From NCBI RefSeq assembly GCF_904849725.1, contig NC_058521.1, forward strand, positions 339,310,638 to 339,374,637: a stretch of 64,000 bases of DNA. The letters are read 5' to 3'. Shown here one piece after another: positions 1-11,391 of this stretch; within the stretch, counting starts at the first letter, position 1, and each line of letters opens with the position of its first letter. A program made the position numbers and the translations under genes. The stretch comes from Hordeum vulgare subsp. vulgare (taxonomy: Eukaryota > Streptophyta > Magnoliopsida > Poales > Poaceae). The notes under the pieces were generated by a model. It did not search any database and was not told the DNA's origin. It saw only the letters and a list, made by a program, of their open reading frames with translations.

Positions 1-1667
1 CAGGCATCCTGGATAAGGCCAAGCTAGCCGGCCATATCGAGGGGGTGGTTAGTTACCTCATCTCGGGCGGTGGTGTTTCCCACCTCCAATATGCGGACGA
101 CACCATGATCATGGTCGTAGGCTCCGACTCGGACATTGCTAATCTTAAGTTCCTTTTGCTCTGCTTCGAGGAAATGTCTGGACTTAAGATTAACTTTTAT
201 AAGAGTGAGGTTGTGGTCCTTGGCTACTCCAAGGCTGAGCAGCACAGGATCGCGGACTACCTTAATTGCAAGCTGGCTTCCCTCCACATTTCTTATTTGG
301 GGATGCCCCTGGCTGAGTCCAGGATCTTGGTTAGTGGGTTTGATCCGCTTGTGGGACGAGTAGCATCCCGTGTGAAGCCCTGGTGCGACAGGTTCACGTC
401 TAAGGGTAGCAAGACGGTCCTCATTATCTCTAACCTTGCGAGCCTCCCCATGTATATGATGGGGATGTACATCTTGCCCGAAGGTGTGCATAGCGCCTTT
501 GACAAGGAGCTGGCTAGGTTCTTATGGCAGGCAGGGGATGGTTGACCCAAATACCACATGGTGAAGTGGGCCGATATCTGCGTGCCGAAAGACTGAGGGG
601 GCTTGGGCATCTCAGCGTCTCGTCGCATGAACGTTGCCCTCATGCTTCGTTGGGTGTGGCGGATCCTGCAGGGAGATGGGGGTTTGTGGCTACAACTGAT
701 TGAGGCCAAGTACTTGAGAGGTAGACGCCTCTTGGCCTGCTTGCACTCGACTGGGTTGCAGTTTTGGAAATCTATCCAGGACATCAAGGACGATATTAGG
801 TTGGGTCTGTGGTTCTCGGTGGGCAATGGGTCTCGGACCCAGTTTTGGTTGGACCCCCTGGCTTGATGGAGAACCTCTGCGCTTGCGGTTTCCGAGGCTC
901 TTTGCTATTTGCGACGACCCAACTGTCCTTGTCTGTGCGGCTGCTTTTGAGGACATATGGCATTTTGCGTTCCGCCGCTCCCTCGGTCCAGCCGAGGTCC
1001 ACGATTGGGAGGTCTTGAAGGCAGTGGTTCCTCTCCCGGCCTCTTCGGCCAATGACAGTGTTTCTTGGAGTCTTTCTCCCTGGGAGAATTACCCGTTAGT
1101 TCGGCTTATCTGGCGCTCTGCCGGGTGCCGGTCCTTCCGTGGTTATCCCCACTTTGGAAGGCACCATTTCCCCTGAAGATCAAGATTTTCGTTTGGTAGC
1201 TTCTCCGCGACCGTCTGCCTTCGGGGGCCGAGGTGCTGAAACGCCATGGTTCGGGTAACGACACCTGTCCCCTGTGCCACGTCCACGAGACTGGAACTCA
1301 CATTCTCTTCTCCTGCGTAGCGGCATAGGCCCTTTGGTGCTTTGTGCGTGAGGCTCTGGGACCGGAGTGGGAGGCTCATGACCTTGCACAGTTTCTGCAG
1401 GTAAGGGCTACCCAGGTTGGCCGTAAGCGTCGATTGTTCTGGCTAGTCTTCGCAGCTATGATGTGGACTCTTTGGACTACTCGCAACAAAATGGTGATTG
1501 AGCGCGTGTTTCAGCGGCGTGCATCTAACTCGTTCTTCAAATTCCTTGCCTTCTTGCAGCACTGACATACGCTCGCTAGGACCCGAGACCGAGACCGGCT
1601 TCAGCGCTATGTGGACGCGCTGCTGACGTCCGCCCGGCGGCTCTCCGTCCATTCGCGTGCTTCTTAG
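1..1667 (+). pseudogene. LINE reverse transcriptase / zf-RVT pseudogene
   Basis: The product would be a LINE ORF2 polyprotein that reverse-transcribes LINE RNA at the nicked target. The catalytic YADD box is at bases 90-101, followed by the typical block containing MSGLKINF and YLGMPL (to about base 310). A stop at 543-545 ends the first open stretch. The frame then recovers in pieces. From about 1170 there is a zf-RVT domain with the pattern PLKIKIF, then CPLC, His and Cys (about 1266-1316), interrupted by stops near 1197 and 1327. The tail contains MWTLWTTRNK (about 1460-1490), typical of plant LINE C-termini. Endonuclease and the RT fingers are not in the window. It is clearly a pseudogene. 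Confidence 0.88.
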
Positions 1668-1838
1668 CTTGCCCCTATGGTGGCATTGTCTGTTTCTTTT
1701 TCTTTCTCTTGGGCGTGACTATGCTGTGGCCCCATCATTTTTATGTTTTTTCATTCTGTTGGCCTATGGATGTCTGGATGCTGGAATATTTGCTTTATAT
1801 ATAAAGCGGGACGAAAGCCTATTTCAAAAAAGTCTAAT
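1..1838 (+). mobile_element. LINE (non-LTR retrotransposon) 3' fragment, copy 1
   Basis: This is the 3' part of a plant L1-type LINE; the 5' part lies outside the window. Seen in order are the end of the reverse transcriptase domain, a zinc-binding RT-associated domain (zf-RVT), a C-terminal tail, and a 3' untranslated part ending in GCTTTATATATAAAGCGGGA followed by a short A run. It runs directly into an AT microsatellite, as expected for a LINE tail that expanded. A similar 3' end (TTTATAAAGCGCGGCGAAA) occurs at about 51915, in the second LINE of this window. The coding part is broken, so the copy is dead. Confidence 0.9.
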
Positions 1839-1840
1839 GG

Positions 1841-1998
1841 ATATATATATATATATATATAAATATATAAATATATATATATATATAAATATATAAATAT
1901 ATAAATATATATATTTATATATAAATAAATAAATATATAAATATATAAATATATGTATATATGTATATATATACATATACATATATACATATATATAG
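1841..1998. repeat. AT-rich microsatellite, (TA)n with ATAAATATATA variants
   Basis: About 160 bp of nearly pure A and T, made of TA dinucleotides and ATAAATATAT units, directly follow the LINE 3' end. It probably grew from the LINE tail. Open frames across it (runs of Ile and Tyr) are artefacts of composition. Confidence 0.95.
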
Positions 1999-2003
1999 AA
2001 ACT

Positions 2004-2372
2004 CTATTCATCTCCCAGGATGCAGAATAGTTTATTCTTCATCCGAGATAATATTACGATTAATTTATAAATAAATTACATTTAAAATACAAATATTTAC
2101 ATTTATATTGAATCACTGCGTAAAATTTGACAAAAGAAAAACAAAAATATAGGTCACAAGACCAATTTTTTTTGAGTTTATTGTATTTTTTGCACTATTT
2201 TTGTATGGTCGTAATTTTACGTGACATAAAATATTTTTACATTGACTATACTTTTTACCGTCTTATTTTACATATAAAATAAGACAAAATTTACGGAACG
2301 TAAAATTACGGTGCATTGATGTTAAAATAGAGGGGGTGAAGAATAACTATTTCTCACACAGGATGACGAATA
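2004..2372 (+). mobile_element. MITE-like element, copy 1
   Basis: An AT-rich stretch of about 370 bp without coding capacity has imperfect terminal inverted repeats. The left end (2004-2046, CTATTCATCTCCCAGGATGC onward) and the reverse complement of the right end (2332-2372) align over about 40 bases, including ATAGTTTATTCTTCA versus ATAGTTATTCTTCA. The interior contains GTAATTTTACGTGACATAAA and AAATAAGACAAAATTTACG. Both are found, reverse-complemented, in a second copy at 3755-4027. The superfamily is unknown and I could not define a clean target duplication. Confidence 0.6.
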
Positions 2373-2520
2373 CCACGACCCTATATATATATGGTGCATT
2401 GATAAAATATATATGTATGTATATATATATACAATCATTAATTTAAAGTACAAGATAAGGTAGGACAAATCCTAATCTATCTCATAGTATTTTCTAATAA
2501 ACACATGCATACCTCAACCG

Positions 2521-3080
2521 CGCTCTTTTCGAGAAGCAAACTTTGGTGTCATGGCCAACTGGGCGGCGTATACATCTTAGATCCGCTCCCAGCTCGAACG
2601 AGCCCAGCACCGTATCAAGAAACAAGCAGATTGCAACAGGATGGAGCACAACTTTCAAGTGGGCGAGCAAGTTCTTCTCAAGCTCCAGCCTTATGTTCAG
2701 CGCTCGATCGTCAGTTGTACTTGCGCCAAGCTCACGTTCAAATTCTTGGTCCCTACAAAAGATTGGCTCCTTGGCCTACAAGCTGGAGCTGCCACCGAAC
2801 AGCCGCGTACACCCGGTCTTTCACGTCTCGCAGCTGAAGTCCTTCACGCCGGACTACTCACCGGTCTTTAGCGAGCTTCCCGGCGTACCGAACCTCTCTG
2901 CCATAGCGACGGAACCGATGCGCATCCTCGATGCCGGATGATGAAGCATGGCGACCAAGCAATCGTTCAGCTCCAGGTCCAGTGGGCTAACATCTCACCG
3001 TCATTGACGACTTAGGAGGACTATGACAATCTTCGCCGCCGCTACCCAACAACCTCCATCTGGGACCAGGCCACTTCTTA
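2521..3080 (+). pseudogene. Gypsy integrase C-terminus plus chromodomain (pseudogene)
   Basis: This is the end of a pol polyprotein. Integrase inserts element cDNA, and the chromodomain is thought to steer insertion to marked chromatin. The reading moves between frames. Around 2590-2700 it reads [11 protein letters not shown], then [14 protein letters not shown]. In another frame, 2755-2940, it gives [20 protein letters not shown], a hallmark of the integrase tail just before the chromodomain. After a frameshift and a stop at 2939-2941, the chromodomain core follows with VQWANISPS, then EDYDNLRRRYPTTSIWDQ, ending in a stop at about 3080. At least two frameshifts and one internal stop make it non-functional. 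Confidence 0.85.
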
Positions 3081-3092
3081 AGGAGGGGAAAA
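3080..3092 (+). other. Polypurine tract (PPT) of the chromovirus remnant
   Basis: AAGGAGGGGAAAA lies directly between the pol stop and the TGTCACATC start of the LTR. This is the expected position for the primer of plus-strand DNA synthesis. Confidence 0.8.
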
Positions 3093-3353
3093 TGTCACAT
3101 CTAACCACCACCTGATTAGTGCGACAGGAGACCTGACAGGTGGGACCCATGGTGGGCATGGTGTACTCGTGAGTGTTAGCTTAAAGGGAAAGGGCCAGCC
3201 TATTGGCAGAGGAAGGCATGCGAGTTTTAAATACTTCTGTATCTCAATCATTCCTCTAGAAATCTCATCCCCTTCTCCAAGTATCTCACCCCTATTCGAT
3301 CTCTTCACCTCCCCCTACTGGATTGTCGATCCTTCTCTATCGGGTTCGTTACA
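3093..3353 (+). mobile_element. 3' LTR of the chromovirus remnant (261 bp)
   Basis: It starts TGTCACATCTAACC directly after the polypurine tract and ends TATCGGGTTCGTTACA, giving TG...CA ends. The 3' boundary rests on this terminal motif only, because no second LTR is present for comparison. Confidence 0.65.
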
Positions 3354-3754
3354 GCCCCCAGGCGTTTTGCTAATTTGCTTCATTGATTGTGTCCTGGCCA
3401 CTGTGCCTGGAAAAAGTTGATGCCTGAAACCTGCCTGAAACCTGAGTGTCTTCATGCCTGGTCAGGCTAGCCTGGACTAGAGGTGTTTGGATCATAGCCT
3501 GGTCTGCCATATTATTAAACTAGTGGACGAGTTGCGCCAATGACGTAGAGGCACACTAAAGTCATGTCCGCGATGATTTTTTCCATGATTTAATCTCCTC
3601 TAATAGAAAACATGATGGAATATTGTGTATAATGATATGGACATACACATATTTAACTTTATAGTATAAAGTCTAATTTAAAAAAAACATGGCTTGGTAT
3701 GAAAAATCAAGGTAGGTCTTTCAAAATCTATACAATGAGTGTTTTGAAAAGTTT
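3354..3754. other. Unassigned spacer with clustered GCCTGG motifs
   Basis: No coding signal. The first 150 bases hold several GCCTGG/CCAGGC-type words (about 3396-3505), including CAGGCTAGCCTG. The rest is AT-rich with no recognised element. A loosely similar word cluster occurs near 52270-52490 in the window. Confidence 0.4.
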
Positions 3755-4027
3755 TGTCTTTTCATAAATGCACCATAATCTCATGTTTCATAAATTTTGT
3801 CTTATTTTAAACATAAAATGGGAATGTGAGAAAAAATATATAATTGTCGTAAAGTATTTTATATTACGTAAAATTACAAGCGTAAAAACACAGAGTAAAA
3901 TATACATAAAATGGATTTTTTCTGGTCTTATGGCCCATGTGTATTTCAAATGCAATTTATTTATAAAGCGATCATAAGATTACCTCGGGTGAGGAATAAC
4001 CTATTCTGCACCCTGGATGATGGATGA
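3755..4027 (-). mobile_element. MITE-like element, copy 2 (one end lost)
   Basis: Read on the minus strand this matches copy 1 (2004-2372). It has CTATTCTGCACCCTGG at the end near 4020, TTATAAATAAATTGCATTT, GTAATTTTACGTAATATAAA, and AAATAAGACAAAATTTATG near 3785. The terminus equivalent to the left end of copy 1 is present at 3988-4027. The other terminus fades out near 3755, so this copy looks truncated. It lies in the opposite orientation to copy 1. Confidence 0.55.
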
Positions 4028-4257
4028 TATTATTAATATATATATGCACACACACATTCTTACTTGATGGTATAATAGATCCTTATGTATGAAAAGAAAC
4101 ACATGTTAGTGACGTGCATTAGAAAAAAACGTAAAAGAAAGTACATACTCTGTTGCTTAAAAACATATGCATGTCCTTTCTTTACTCTTTTATTAGTTAG
4201 CTAAAAATAAGTTTAATTGATTGTACAGAGTAAAGATCGCAAACTATAGAAGGCAAG

Positions 4258-4722
4258 ATGGCAACAACAGAATACAATTGTATCATGTGCATTGGCTCGG
4301 ATCACGTTCCCCTTTTGATCTTTTCGGAGAATGATAGACCTCCTCCTTCGTCGAGATTTTGGTTCGAGGCCTTTTGGCTTAATCAGGCCAGCTTTGCTGA
4401 TGTGGTGTGCGCTCGGTGGGTGGCAGCGCGTGACTCCCCCACGGCTCAGTCTCTATCGTCGACTCCTGGCAGTTCCGTGCTAAGCTTGCCCGCCATTTTA
4501 TGAAGGGTTGGGGTGCCAACTTGGGTCGCAATGTCCATGAGCAGAAAAGGAGGCTCCTCTAATCCATCCAGGCCCTAGACTTTGTGTAGACTCTTCAGGA
4601 CTGGCTCCTGACGAGTGGATCCTTCGATACGACCTTGAGGACCAGCTGACGGTGATCCACTCGGATGAGGAGGCTTTCTGGCGCCAGCGTGGAACCCAAC
4701 GCTGGGTTTTGCGGGGTGTTGC
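4258..4722 (+). pseudogene. LINE copy 2: endonuclease C-terminus and linker (pseudogene)
   Basis: The short frame contains CIGSDHVPLLIF (about 4285-4320). This corresponds to the SDHxPL motif near the end of the APE-type endonuclease of plant LINEs, followed by FWFEAFWLNQ. Stops and frame changes occur after about 4500. The coding sequence is broken at 4722 by the solo LTR and resumes at 6306/6311. The N-terminal catalytic part of the endonuclease is absent. Confidence 0.75.
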
Positions 4723-6305
4723 TGATACGTCTCCAACGTATCTATAATTTTTTTATTGTTCCATGCTATTATATTACCTGTTTTGGATGTTTTATATGCA
4801 TTAATATGTTATTTTATATTATTTTTGGGACTAGCCTATTAATCTAGATCCAGTGCTAGTTTCTATTTTTTCCATGTTTTTGAGTATTGCAGATAAGGAA
4901 TATTAAACGGAGTCCAAATGGAATAAAATCTCCCGAATGATTTTTCTTGGACCAGAAGAAACCCAGAAGGCTTGGAGTAGGGGGCAGGGCACCTGCCGGT
5001 AGGCCACAAGCCTGCAAGGCGCGCCCTAGGTGGGGGGGGGGGGGCGCCCCCCGACTTGTGGGTCCCCTACAGATGTCCTAACCCTATTTTTCGGTGTATA
5101 AATTCCCAAATATTTCTCCATCGCTAAAAAGAGTCACGAAAATACTTTTCCGCCGCCGAGAGCCTCTGTTCCCGTGAGATCCAATCTGGGAGCCTTTTCC
5201 AGTAATCTGCCGGAGAGGGAATTGATCATGGAGGGCATCTACATCAACTCCATTGCCCTTGTGATGATGGGTGAGTAGTTCACCACAAACCTACGGGTCC
5301 ATAACTAGTAGTTAGATGGCTTCTTCTCTCTCTTTGATCTTCAATACCATGTTCTTCATGATCTTCATGGCGATCTATGCGATGTAATACTCTTTTACGG
5401 TGTGTTTGTCGAGATCTGATGAATTGTGAGTTTATGTTCAGATTATCTATGAATATTATTTGAATCTCTTCTGAATTCTTATATGCATGATTTCATATCT
5501 TAGCAAGTCTCTTCGAGTTATTGGTTTGGTTTGGCCAACTAGACTGATAATTCTTGCAATGGGAGAAGTGCTTAGTTTTGGGTTCAATCTTGCGGTGTCC
5601 TCACCCAGTGACATAGTAGGGGTAGTGAGGCACGTATTGTATTGTTGCCATCGAGGATAAAAAGATGGGTTTTTTTTATCATATTGCTTGAGTTTATCCC
5701 TCTACATCATGCCATCTTACTTAATGCGTTACTCTCTTCTTTATGAACTTAATACTCTAGATGTAGGTAGGAGTTGTTTGATGTCTGGAGTAATAGTAGT
5801 AGATGCATAATCGTTTGGGTCTACTTGACACGGATGTGATGCCTATATGCATAATCATTGCCTTAGATATCTTCATAATTATTCACTTTTCTATCAATTG
5901 CTCGACAGTAATGTGTTCACCCACCGTATTATTTTCCTTTATGATAGAAGCCTCTAGTGAAACCTATGGCCCCCGGGTCTATTTTCCATATTATACTTTC
6001 AGATCTATAAACCAAAAATACCAAAATATCTTGCTGCAATATATTTACTTATGTTTCCACAATCTTTTATATCTATCTCTATCAGATCTCATCCTTGCAA
6101 ATAACTCTGAAGGGATTGACAACCCCTTCTTAGAGTTGGGTGCAAGTGTTTGATGGTTTGTGTAGGTACTACGATTGAGGCCTCGCTTGTTCCTCCTACT
6201 GGATTGATACCTTGGTTCTCAACAAACTGAGGGAAATACTTATCTACTTTGCCGCATCACCCTTTCCTCTTCAAGGGAAAACCAACGCAATCTCAAGAAG
6301 TAGCA
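4723..6305 (+). mobile_element. Solo LTR of an Athila-lineage Gypsy element
   Basis: 1583 bp starting TGATACGTCTCCAACGTATC and ending AAGAAGTAGCA, flanked by perfect 5-bp duplications GTTGC (4718-4722 and 6306-6310). No internal domain, primer site or second LTR is present, so it is a recombination-derived solo LTR. The LTR holds a TATA-like GTGTATAAATTC at about 5093. The same family, on the other strand, forms element E at 44099-48292. It belongs to the Triticeae group of Athila elements that includes WHAM, Sabrina and Fatima; I cannot separate these from memory. Frames inside it are not genes. Confidence 0.92.
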
Positions 6306-8779
6306 GTTGCCAACACGACCACTTCCAGGCCATTGCGAACGGCCATCATTGCCGCAACTCCATCGCCCTCCTCTGGGATGGGGAGACCCTCCTCCAGCGT
6401 CGTGCTGAGATTTGTGCCCACGTGGACGGCTTCTTCAAAGCCCTATTCTTGCCCTCCCCTTGGGGAGGGCTGCCCCTGGCCCAATCCTTCTGGGATGTAC
6501 ACCAGCACATCTCCGACTCAGAGAAAACGGCGCTCACGGCCCCATTCTCCGAGGATGAGGTCTGGGAGGCAATCAAGGGTATGAACCCTGCTTTTGCTTC
6601 GGGCCCCGATGGCCTCCCGGTGAAGTTCTTCCAGACCATCTGGGATGTGATCAAGCCGGAGGTGATGGCCCCATTCGTATACTTCTATGTGGGATATATT
6701 GACCTCTCCCGCCTCAACTATGGGAACATTACCATTATTCCCAAGGTGACGGGGGCTCAAACATCCTCCAGTTCTGGCTGATCACGGTGATCAATGTGAT
6801 CTTCCGTATCATGGCTAAGGGGTATGCCAATAGGGTGACTGTGTTAGCTCACCGCATCACTTATCCTAAACAATCGGCCTTCATTCAAGGCCAATTTATC
6901 CTAGATGGGGTATTCGTCTTCCATGAGGTCCTACACAAGGTGCGCACTAGGCGGCAGCGTGCGTATTCTCGAAGATCTACTTCCATAAGGGCTATGATAC
7001 CGTATCTTGGGGCTTCTTTCGGGAAGTGCTCCTCATGAAGGGCTTTGATGATTGTTGTGTTACCTGAGTTATGTAGATGGTCTCGTCTGGCCGGACCGCG
7101 ATTAACATCAACGGGGAGGCTGGACCATGCTTCCCCACCCTTTGTGGCGTTAGACAAGGGGATCCCTTCTCCCCCTTCTTGTTCAACATTATGGTCGACG
7201 TCCTTGCCACCATCCTCGATAATGCCAACACGGATGACCATATTCATGGTGTTGTTACTCATCTCGTAGGAGGGGAGGGGTCTCCCTCGTGCAATATGCT
7301 GATGATACTATTATCATGGTGGAAGGTTCTAAGGTTGATATTATCAACCTCAAATTCCGCCTCCTGTGCTTTCAGCAGATGTCGGGGTTAAAGATCAACT
7401 TCGACAAGAGCGAAGTGATGATCCTTGTCTATTGTACCGACGAGGCCCAACTTGTTGCCGACCGCTTCAACTGCCAGCTTGGGTACTTCCCCTCCTCCTA
7501 CTTGGGGTACCCATTAGTGACTCGCGCCTCTTCGTTGCGGACTTGCGACCTACTGTGACTAAGCTCCAACACCGGATAGAACCGTGGAAAGGAAGGTGAT
7601 TGTCGATGGCGACCGGGACTGTGCTCATCAATACCTCCCTGTCCAGCCTTCTCATATTCATGATGAGCTTCTACAGTCTCCATGAAACTTTGCATCACGA
7701 GATTGCCAAGTACAAGTTAAGATTTTACTCGGCTGGCGAGGGCGATAAGCAGAAATACCACATGATCAGCTGGACCGACATCTGCAAGCCTCGTGACTAG
7801 GGAGGTCTGGGGATCATGTCGTCGAAGAGCATGAACATTGCCTTGCTGACTAAGGGGTTGTGGAGGATCGCTAATGGTGACGGTGGCCTATGGCTGGACA
7901 TCATTAGGAACAAGTATCTTCGGGACCAGCCGCTGGCCTTCTGTCAATGTTCCGAAGGCTCTTAGTTCTGGAAATCAGTCATCCAGCTGCTCCATGTCCT
8001 ACGCATTGGATTTTTCATCTCGATTGGATCTGGGTTTGATACCCTGTTTTGGTATGATCGATGGGCCGGTGACTCGCCGTTTGCTATCCGCTTCCCGGAT
8101 TTATTCTCCATCATGTTGGAGCCTAGGACTTCAGTCGAGGTCGCCCTTTCGAATTTAGGGTGCCTCGCGTTCCTCCGCCCCTTTAGTGCCCGTGAGATCG
8201 CTGCATTAGATGAGATGCTCGAGTGCAATGCCATCCACATGCCCGATGTCGACATTGCCACAGACCGCATGTCTTGGAACCTGGAACCCTCGAACCACTT
8301 TTCCTCTAGGTCTTTGTACCAGGATATCGTCCTATCGACTGGCCCGGAGGCCCTCACTGCCGTGTGGGCCATTAGGTTACCACTCAAAACCAGAATCTTC
8401 CAGTGGGAATGGATTAGGGGTCGGGTACCTACAGGGGTTGAGGTGCTCAAACGCAATGGCCCTAGAGATGGGATCTTCCCCCTCTGCGACATGATGGAGG
8501 ACTCGAATCACATCTTCTTCACTTGCGTCACTACACAATTCCTGTGGAGTTGCTTTCGCGACGCCGACGGTGCTCACTATTGCCATACCAATGTTAGTGA
8601 CCTCTTTGCGGAGATTCAGTCCGCCCCCTCGTCGGCCCGCCACATTTGGTGGCTGACCATCGGTATGCTCACGTGGACTCTCCACAACAACCTTGTGATT
8701 TAGCGTGTGCCACTCTGATGTGCCACTGACACAATTTTTAAAATGTGCGATTTCCTGCAGCTCTAGCAGCCGCTTAGCT
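6306..8779 (+). pseudogene. LINE copy 2: reverse transcriptase and zf-RVT (pseudogene)
   Basis: The RT domain is readable across frames. The finger motif GPDGLPVKFFQTIWDVIKP is at about 6600-6660 and LNYGNITIIPKV at about 6713-6750. After a stop at 6779-6781 come VINVIFRIMAKGYANRV, GVRQGDPFSPFLFN (about 7145-7185) and the catalytic YADD (7295-7306), then MSGLKINFDKSEV. A stop near 7798 separates the thumb region. The zf-RVT domain lies at about 8380-8530; the usual first cysteine of its CPLC pattern is replaced (FPLC), while His and the last Cys remain. Several frameshifts and stops make the copy dead. Confidence 0.9.
8775..8779. repeat. Target-site duplication of element B (left), TAGCT
   Basis: TAGCT stands directly before the TGTAACAGCCC start of element B and again directly after its end (51649-51653). 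It is the footprint of integrase-mediated insertion into LINE copy 2. Confidence 0.95.
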
Positions 8780-9564
8780 TGTAACAGCCCGAGACCGAAG
8801 CTCCAGAAGATTCCCCTTTTATTCCGTTGTCGCCGTGTTAATTACTAGTTTGTTGCATTCATCATGTCATCATGCCATTAAGTTTTTCTACGTCTCAAAT
8901 AAATAAATTCCATGGATATTTTGACCTATTTAAATTGAGGGATTCACATGATGATTCTCTTGATAACATATACTCACAATTTTTTGGGAGCTACTATAAA
9001 AATTATTCCATTTTTTTGGAATCACCCATGAACACAATTACATTTTAAACCCCCCCTATTCTCAAATTCTTTCCTAACCCTCTCTTTCTTTTCTTCATTC
9101 AACATTTTCTTTTCTTTTCTTTCTTTCTTTCTTTAACTCAGTGAGAGAGAAGGAGAGAGAGCCCATTATAGTGCGCCACATGGGCCTTCTGCAGCCCAAG
9201 GCCCAGCCGCCCCTCGCACATAACCCTAGCCAGCCCCATTTCTCACCTTTCCCTCGATCTCCTCTCCCTCGTCCCGACAGCGCCGCCTCCCTGCCCAACA
9301 TCCACTCGCTCAGCCGCTTACCCCGATTCCTCCTTCCCTGCTCGCGCCACCAGAGAGGAGCGGAGCCCCTCGTCTCCCTCGGCCTCCTGCTCATCCCCGC
9401 TTTCATTCTGCGCCGCCGCTCCTCCATTGGCAGGAGCTCGCCTTGTTTCCTAGCTGCAGGGAGCTGCCGCCTACAACTCCAAGCCAAGCTCGTTGCCGAC
9501 TCAACCCCTCAGCCGCTGCATCACCCGACCCTGCCAACCTCGACCTCCTGCGCGCGCGCCACAT
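8780..9564 (+). mobile_element. Element B 5' LTR, part 1
   Basis: The first 785 bp of the B LTR align to 43477-44098 of the 3' LTR and continue to the equivalent of about 48440. A pyrimidine run (TTTCTTTTCTTTC) lies at about 9105-9135, followed by a GC-rich stretch. Interrupted by A1 at 9565; the LTR resumes after the duplicated CACAT at 17970. Confidence 0.9.
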
Positions 9565-11216
9565 TGATACGTCCCAAACGTATCTATAATTTCTGTTTGT
9601 TCGATGCTCTTTTGGGTGACATTGTTATATGTTTTGCTACACTTTTATACCTTTTTACACATATTTGGAGTAACCTACTAACAGAGTGCACCCAGTGCCA
9701 GTTTCTGTCTGCTGATGTCTTTTTTGCAGGGACTTTTACCCCAATTTACAGAGCCCCAAAAATCCCGAGAAAAATATAAAAATCAGCGTGATAGAAGCTT
9801 CACGAGGCAACAAGGTGGGCCAGAGGGGAGCCAGGGCCTGCCCAGGCGGCCTCCCTGCGCGCCCCCCTCTTGGCCTCGCCACCAGGTCGCCTGGGTGGGT
9901 CCCATCTCCTCTGGTGCCCTCCTTCGACCTATATTTACCTCTCCGACCGGAAACCCTATCATAAGATAAAGAATCGCGAATTTATCCATCTTTCCGCCGC
10001 CGCAGCGCTTCCGAGATCGGGAGCTTCATAAGACCTCTTCCCAGCACCCTGCCGAAGGGAGGATTGACCTGTGGGAGCTTCTCCACCACCATGGACGCTT
10101 CCTGGATGTGCCGTGAGTAGTCCTCCTTGGACCATGAGTCTATGACCAGTAGCTATGTGATGTCTTCTCTTCAATCTTGTGCTTCAATGCTTAGCCCTTA
10201 TGAGCTACACTACATGATCAAGGCACCTATGTAATTTTCCTGCTATTGCTATGCTTGGTTTGATGGGATCCGATGGATTATGAGATTATGTTCATATTTT
10301 AATGAGTTATATATTTGGTTCTCCTTTTATATTATGACCTTGAGTAATTCATGCATGTTCTCCGTTGCTTTTGATTGCTTTGGCCGAGTAGTAGATTGTA
10401 ACTCCAAGAGGGAGCGTTATGCATGATTGTGGGTTCATGCCCCCTGATGTATAGCTTGAGTGACATAAACATGAGACTAGGGGATGTGTTGTTGCCACTA
10501 GGGAGAAAACAACAGTGCTTGTGACCACGGTTGCAAGGATTGTTTACCTTAAGCAAAGTTCGTTAATCAGTTGTCCGTTGCTTTGAGTTTACACTTTGGG
10601 TTTGGCTCGCAACTTAATACTATAAAGATGTTCTGGATAGATATATCAAGGTGGATGATTAGCGAGTAGATGCTGATGGATAAACGATCTACTTGTCTGG
10701 GCGTACTGCCCATTACTTTTCCACCTTCCACTTTCTAGTAGCATGATTAGCATTGTGGTTCGTTTATAATTCTGTCAATTGCCCAGCTGTAATTTGTTTA
10801 CCCAACATACTTGTTTAGCGTCTTTTGGGGGAGAGACATCACTAGTGAACATCATGGGACTCTGGTCCATATTACCACTATTGTTTACACCTCCATCATT
10901 ACCGTTTTTATTTACTTTTCCGTTGCAATCACCATCACTATTCCCGCTTGTGTTTTGATCCTTTGCAAACTACAAGGCCGAAGATATTGACAACCTCTCT
11001 GAACTCATTGGGAGAAAAGTTATTTGTTGTGTGTGCAGGTCCACGTCTTCTGCTAGCGCCAGAGCAGCGGACACCTACTTGTTGATCCTCGGAGTCCTCT
11101 TGGTTCGATAAACCCTACAGTCCCCGTGTAAGGGAAATCTGCTGCTGACTACATCTCCACCTTCCACTTGGGGTAACCAATGAGGGGCGAGAAGTATATC
11201 CATCAACTCGTCATCA
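9565..11216 (+). mobile_element. A1 5' LTR
   Basis: 1652 bp from TGATACGTCCCAAACG to CTCGTCATCA. It corresponds to 16307-17964. It is a different family from the solo LTR at 4723 although both start TGATACGT. Small open frames inside it (for example near 9715 and 9141) cross element borders or are shadows. Confidence 0.9.
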
Positions 11217-11226
11217 AGCAAATTGC

Positions 11227-11244
11227 TGGCACCGTTGCCGGGGA
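11227..11244 (+). other. A1 primer-binding site (tRNA-Asp type)
   Basis: TGGCACCGTTGCCGGGGA lies 10 bases after the 5' LTR. It is one base from the tRNA-Asp-type primer site typical of Athila elements, which supports the lineage call. Confidence 0.88.
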
Positions 11245-11391
11245 CTCCAGTCTTCAAGATAGGGGAGTTGTACACTATCTTTTACCTTTGCTTTTTAGTC
11301 TTATTAGTTTGCTTTCTAGTTTTTGCTTTAGAGTCTTATACCAAAAACCACAAAAAAATTAGTTGCTTTGTTCTTTCTTGTTGCTGCTGCT

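Larger units (their letters stand above)
2505..3353 (+). mobile_element. Ty3/Gypsy chromovirus 3' remnant (Reina-like, short LTR)
   Basis: Only the 3' end of a Gypsy element remains: integrase C-terminus, chromodomain, purine tract and one short LTR. The combination of a C-terminal chromodomain with an LTR of only about 260 bp is typical of the Reina lineage of chromoviruses. The 5' part is missing, so a left target duplication cannot be tested. Confidence 0.75.
4258..8779 (+). mobile_element. LINE copy 2, main part (continues at 51649-51970)
   Basis: A LINE whose reading begins in the endonuclease C-terminus and runs through reverse transcriptase to zf-RVT. It is interrupted by a solo LTR at 4723-6305 and by element B after 8779. 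The 3' end lies nearly 43 kb downstream. The TSD TAGCT occurs at 8775-8779 and 51649-51653, and the downstream LINE sequence continues the open C-terminal frame across the joint. The exact 5' start is uncertain; 4258 is the first base with a plausible LINE frame, and the element is 5'-truncated. Confidence 0.85.

Noticed and set aside
1751..2011. Tyr/Ile-rich protein across the AT repeat
   Set aside because: Microsatellite translation artefact.
3396..3505. Clustered GCCTGG words as a MITE related to 52270-52490
   Set aside because: Only short words are shared, not a collinear alignment, and no ends could be defined.
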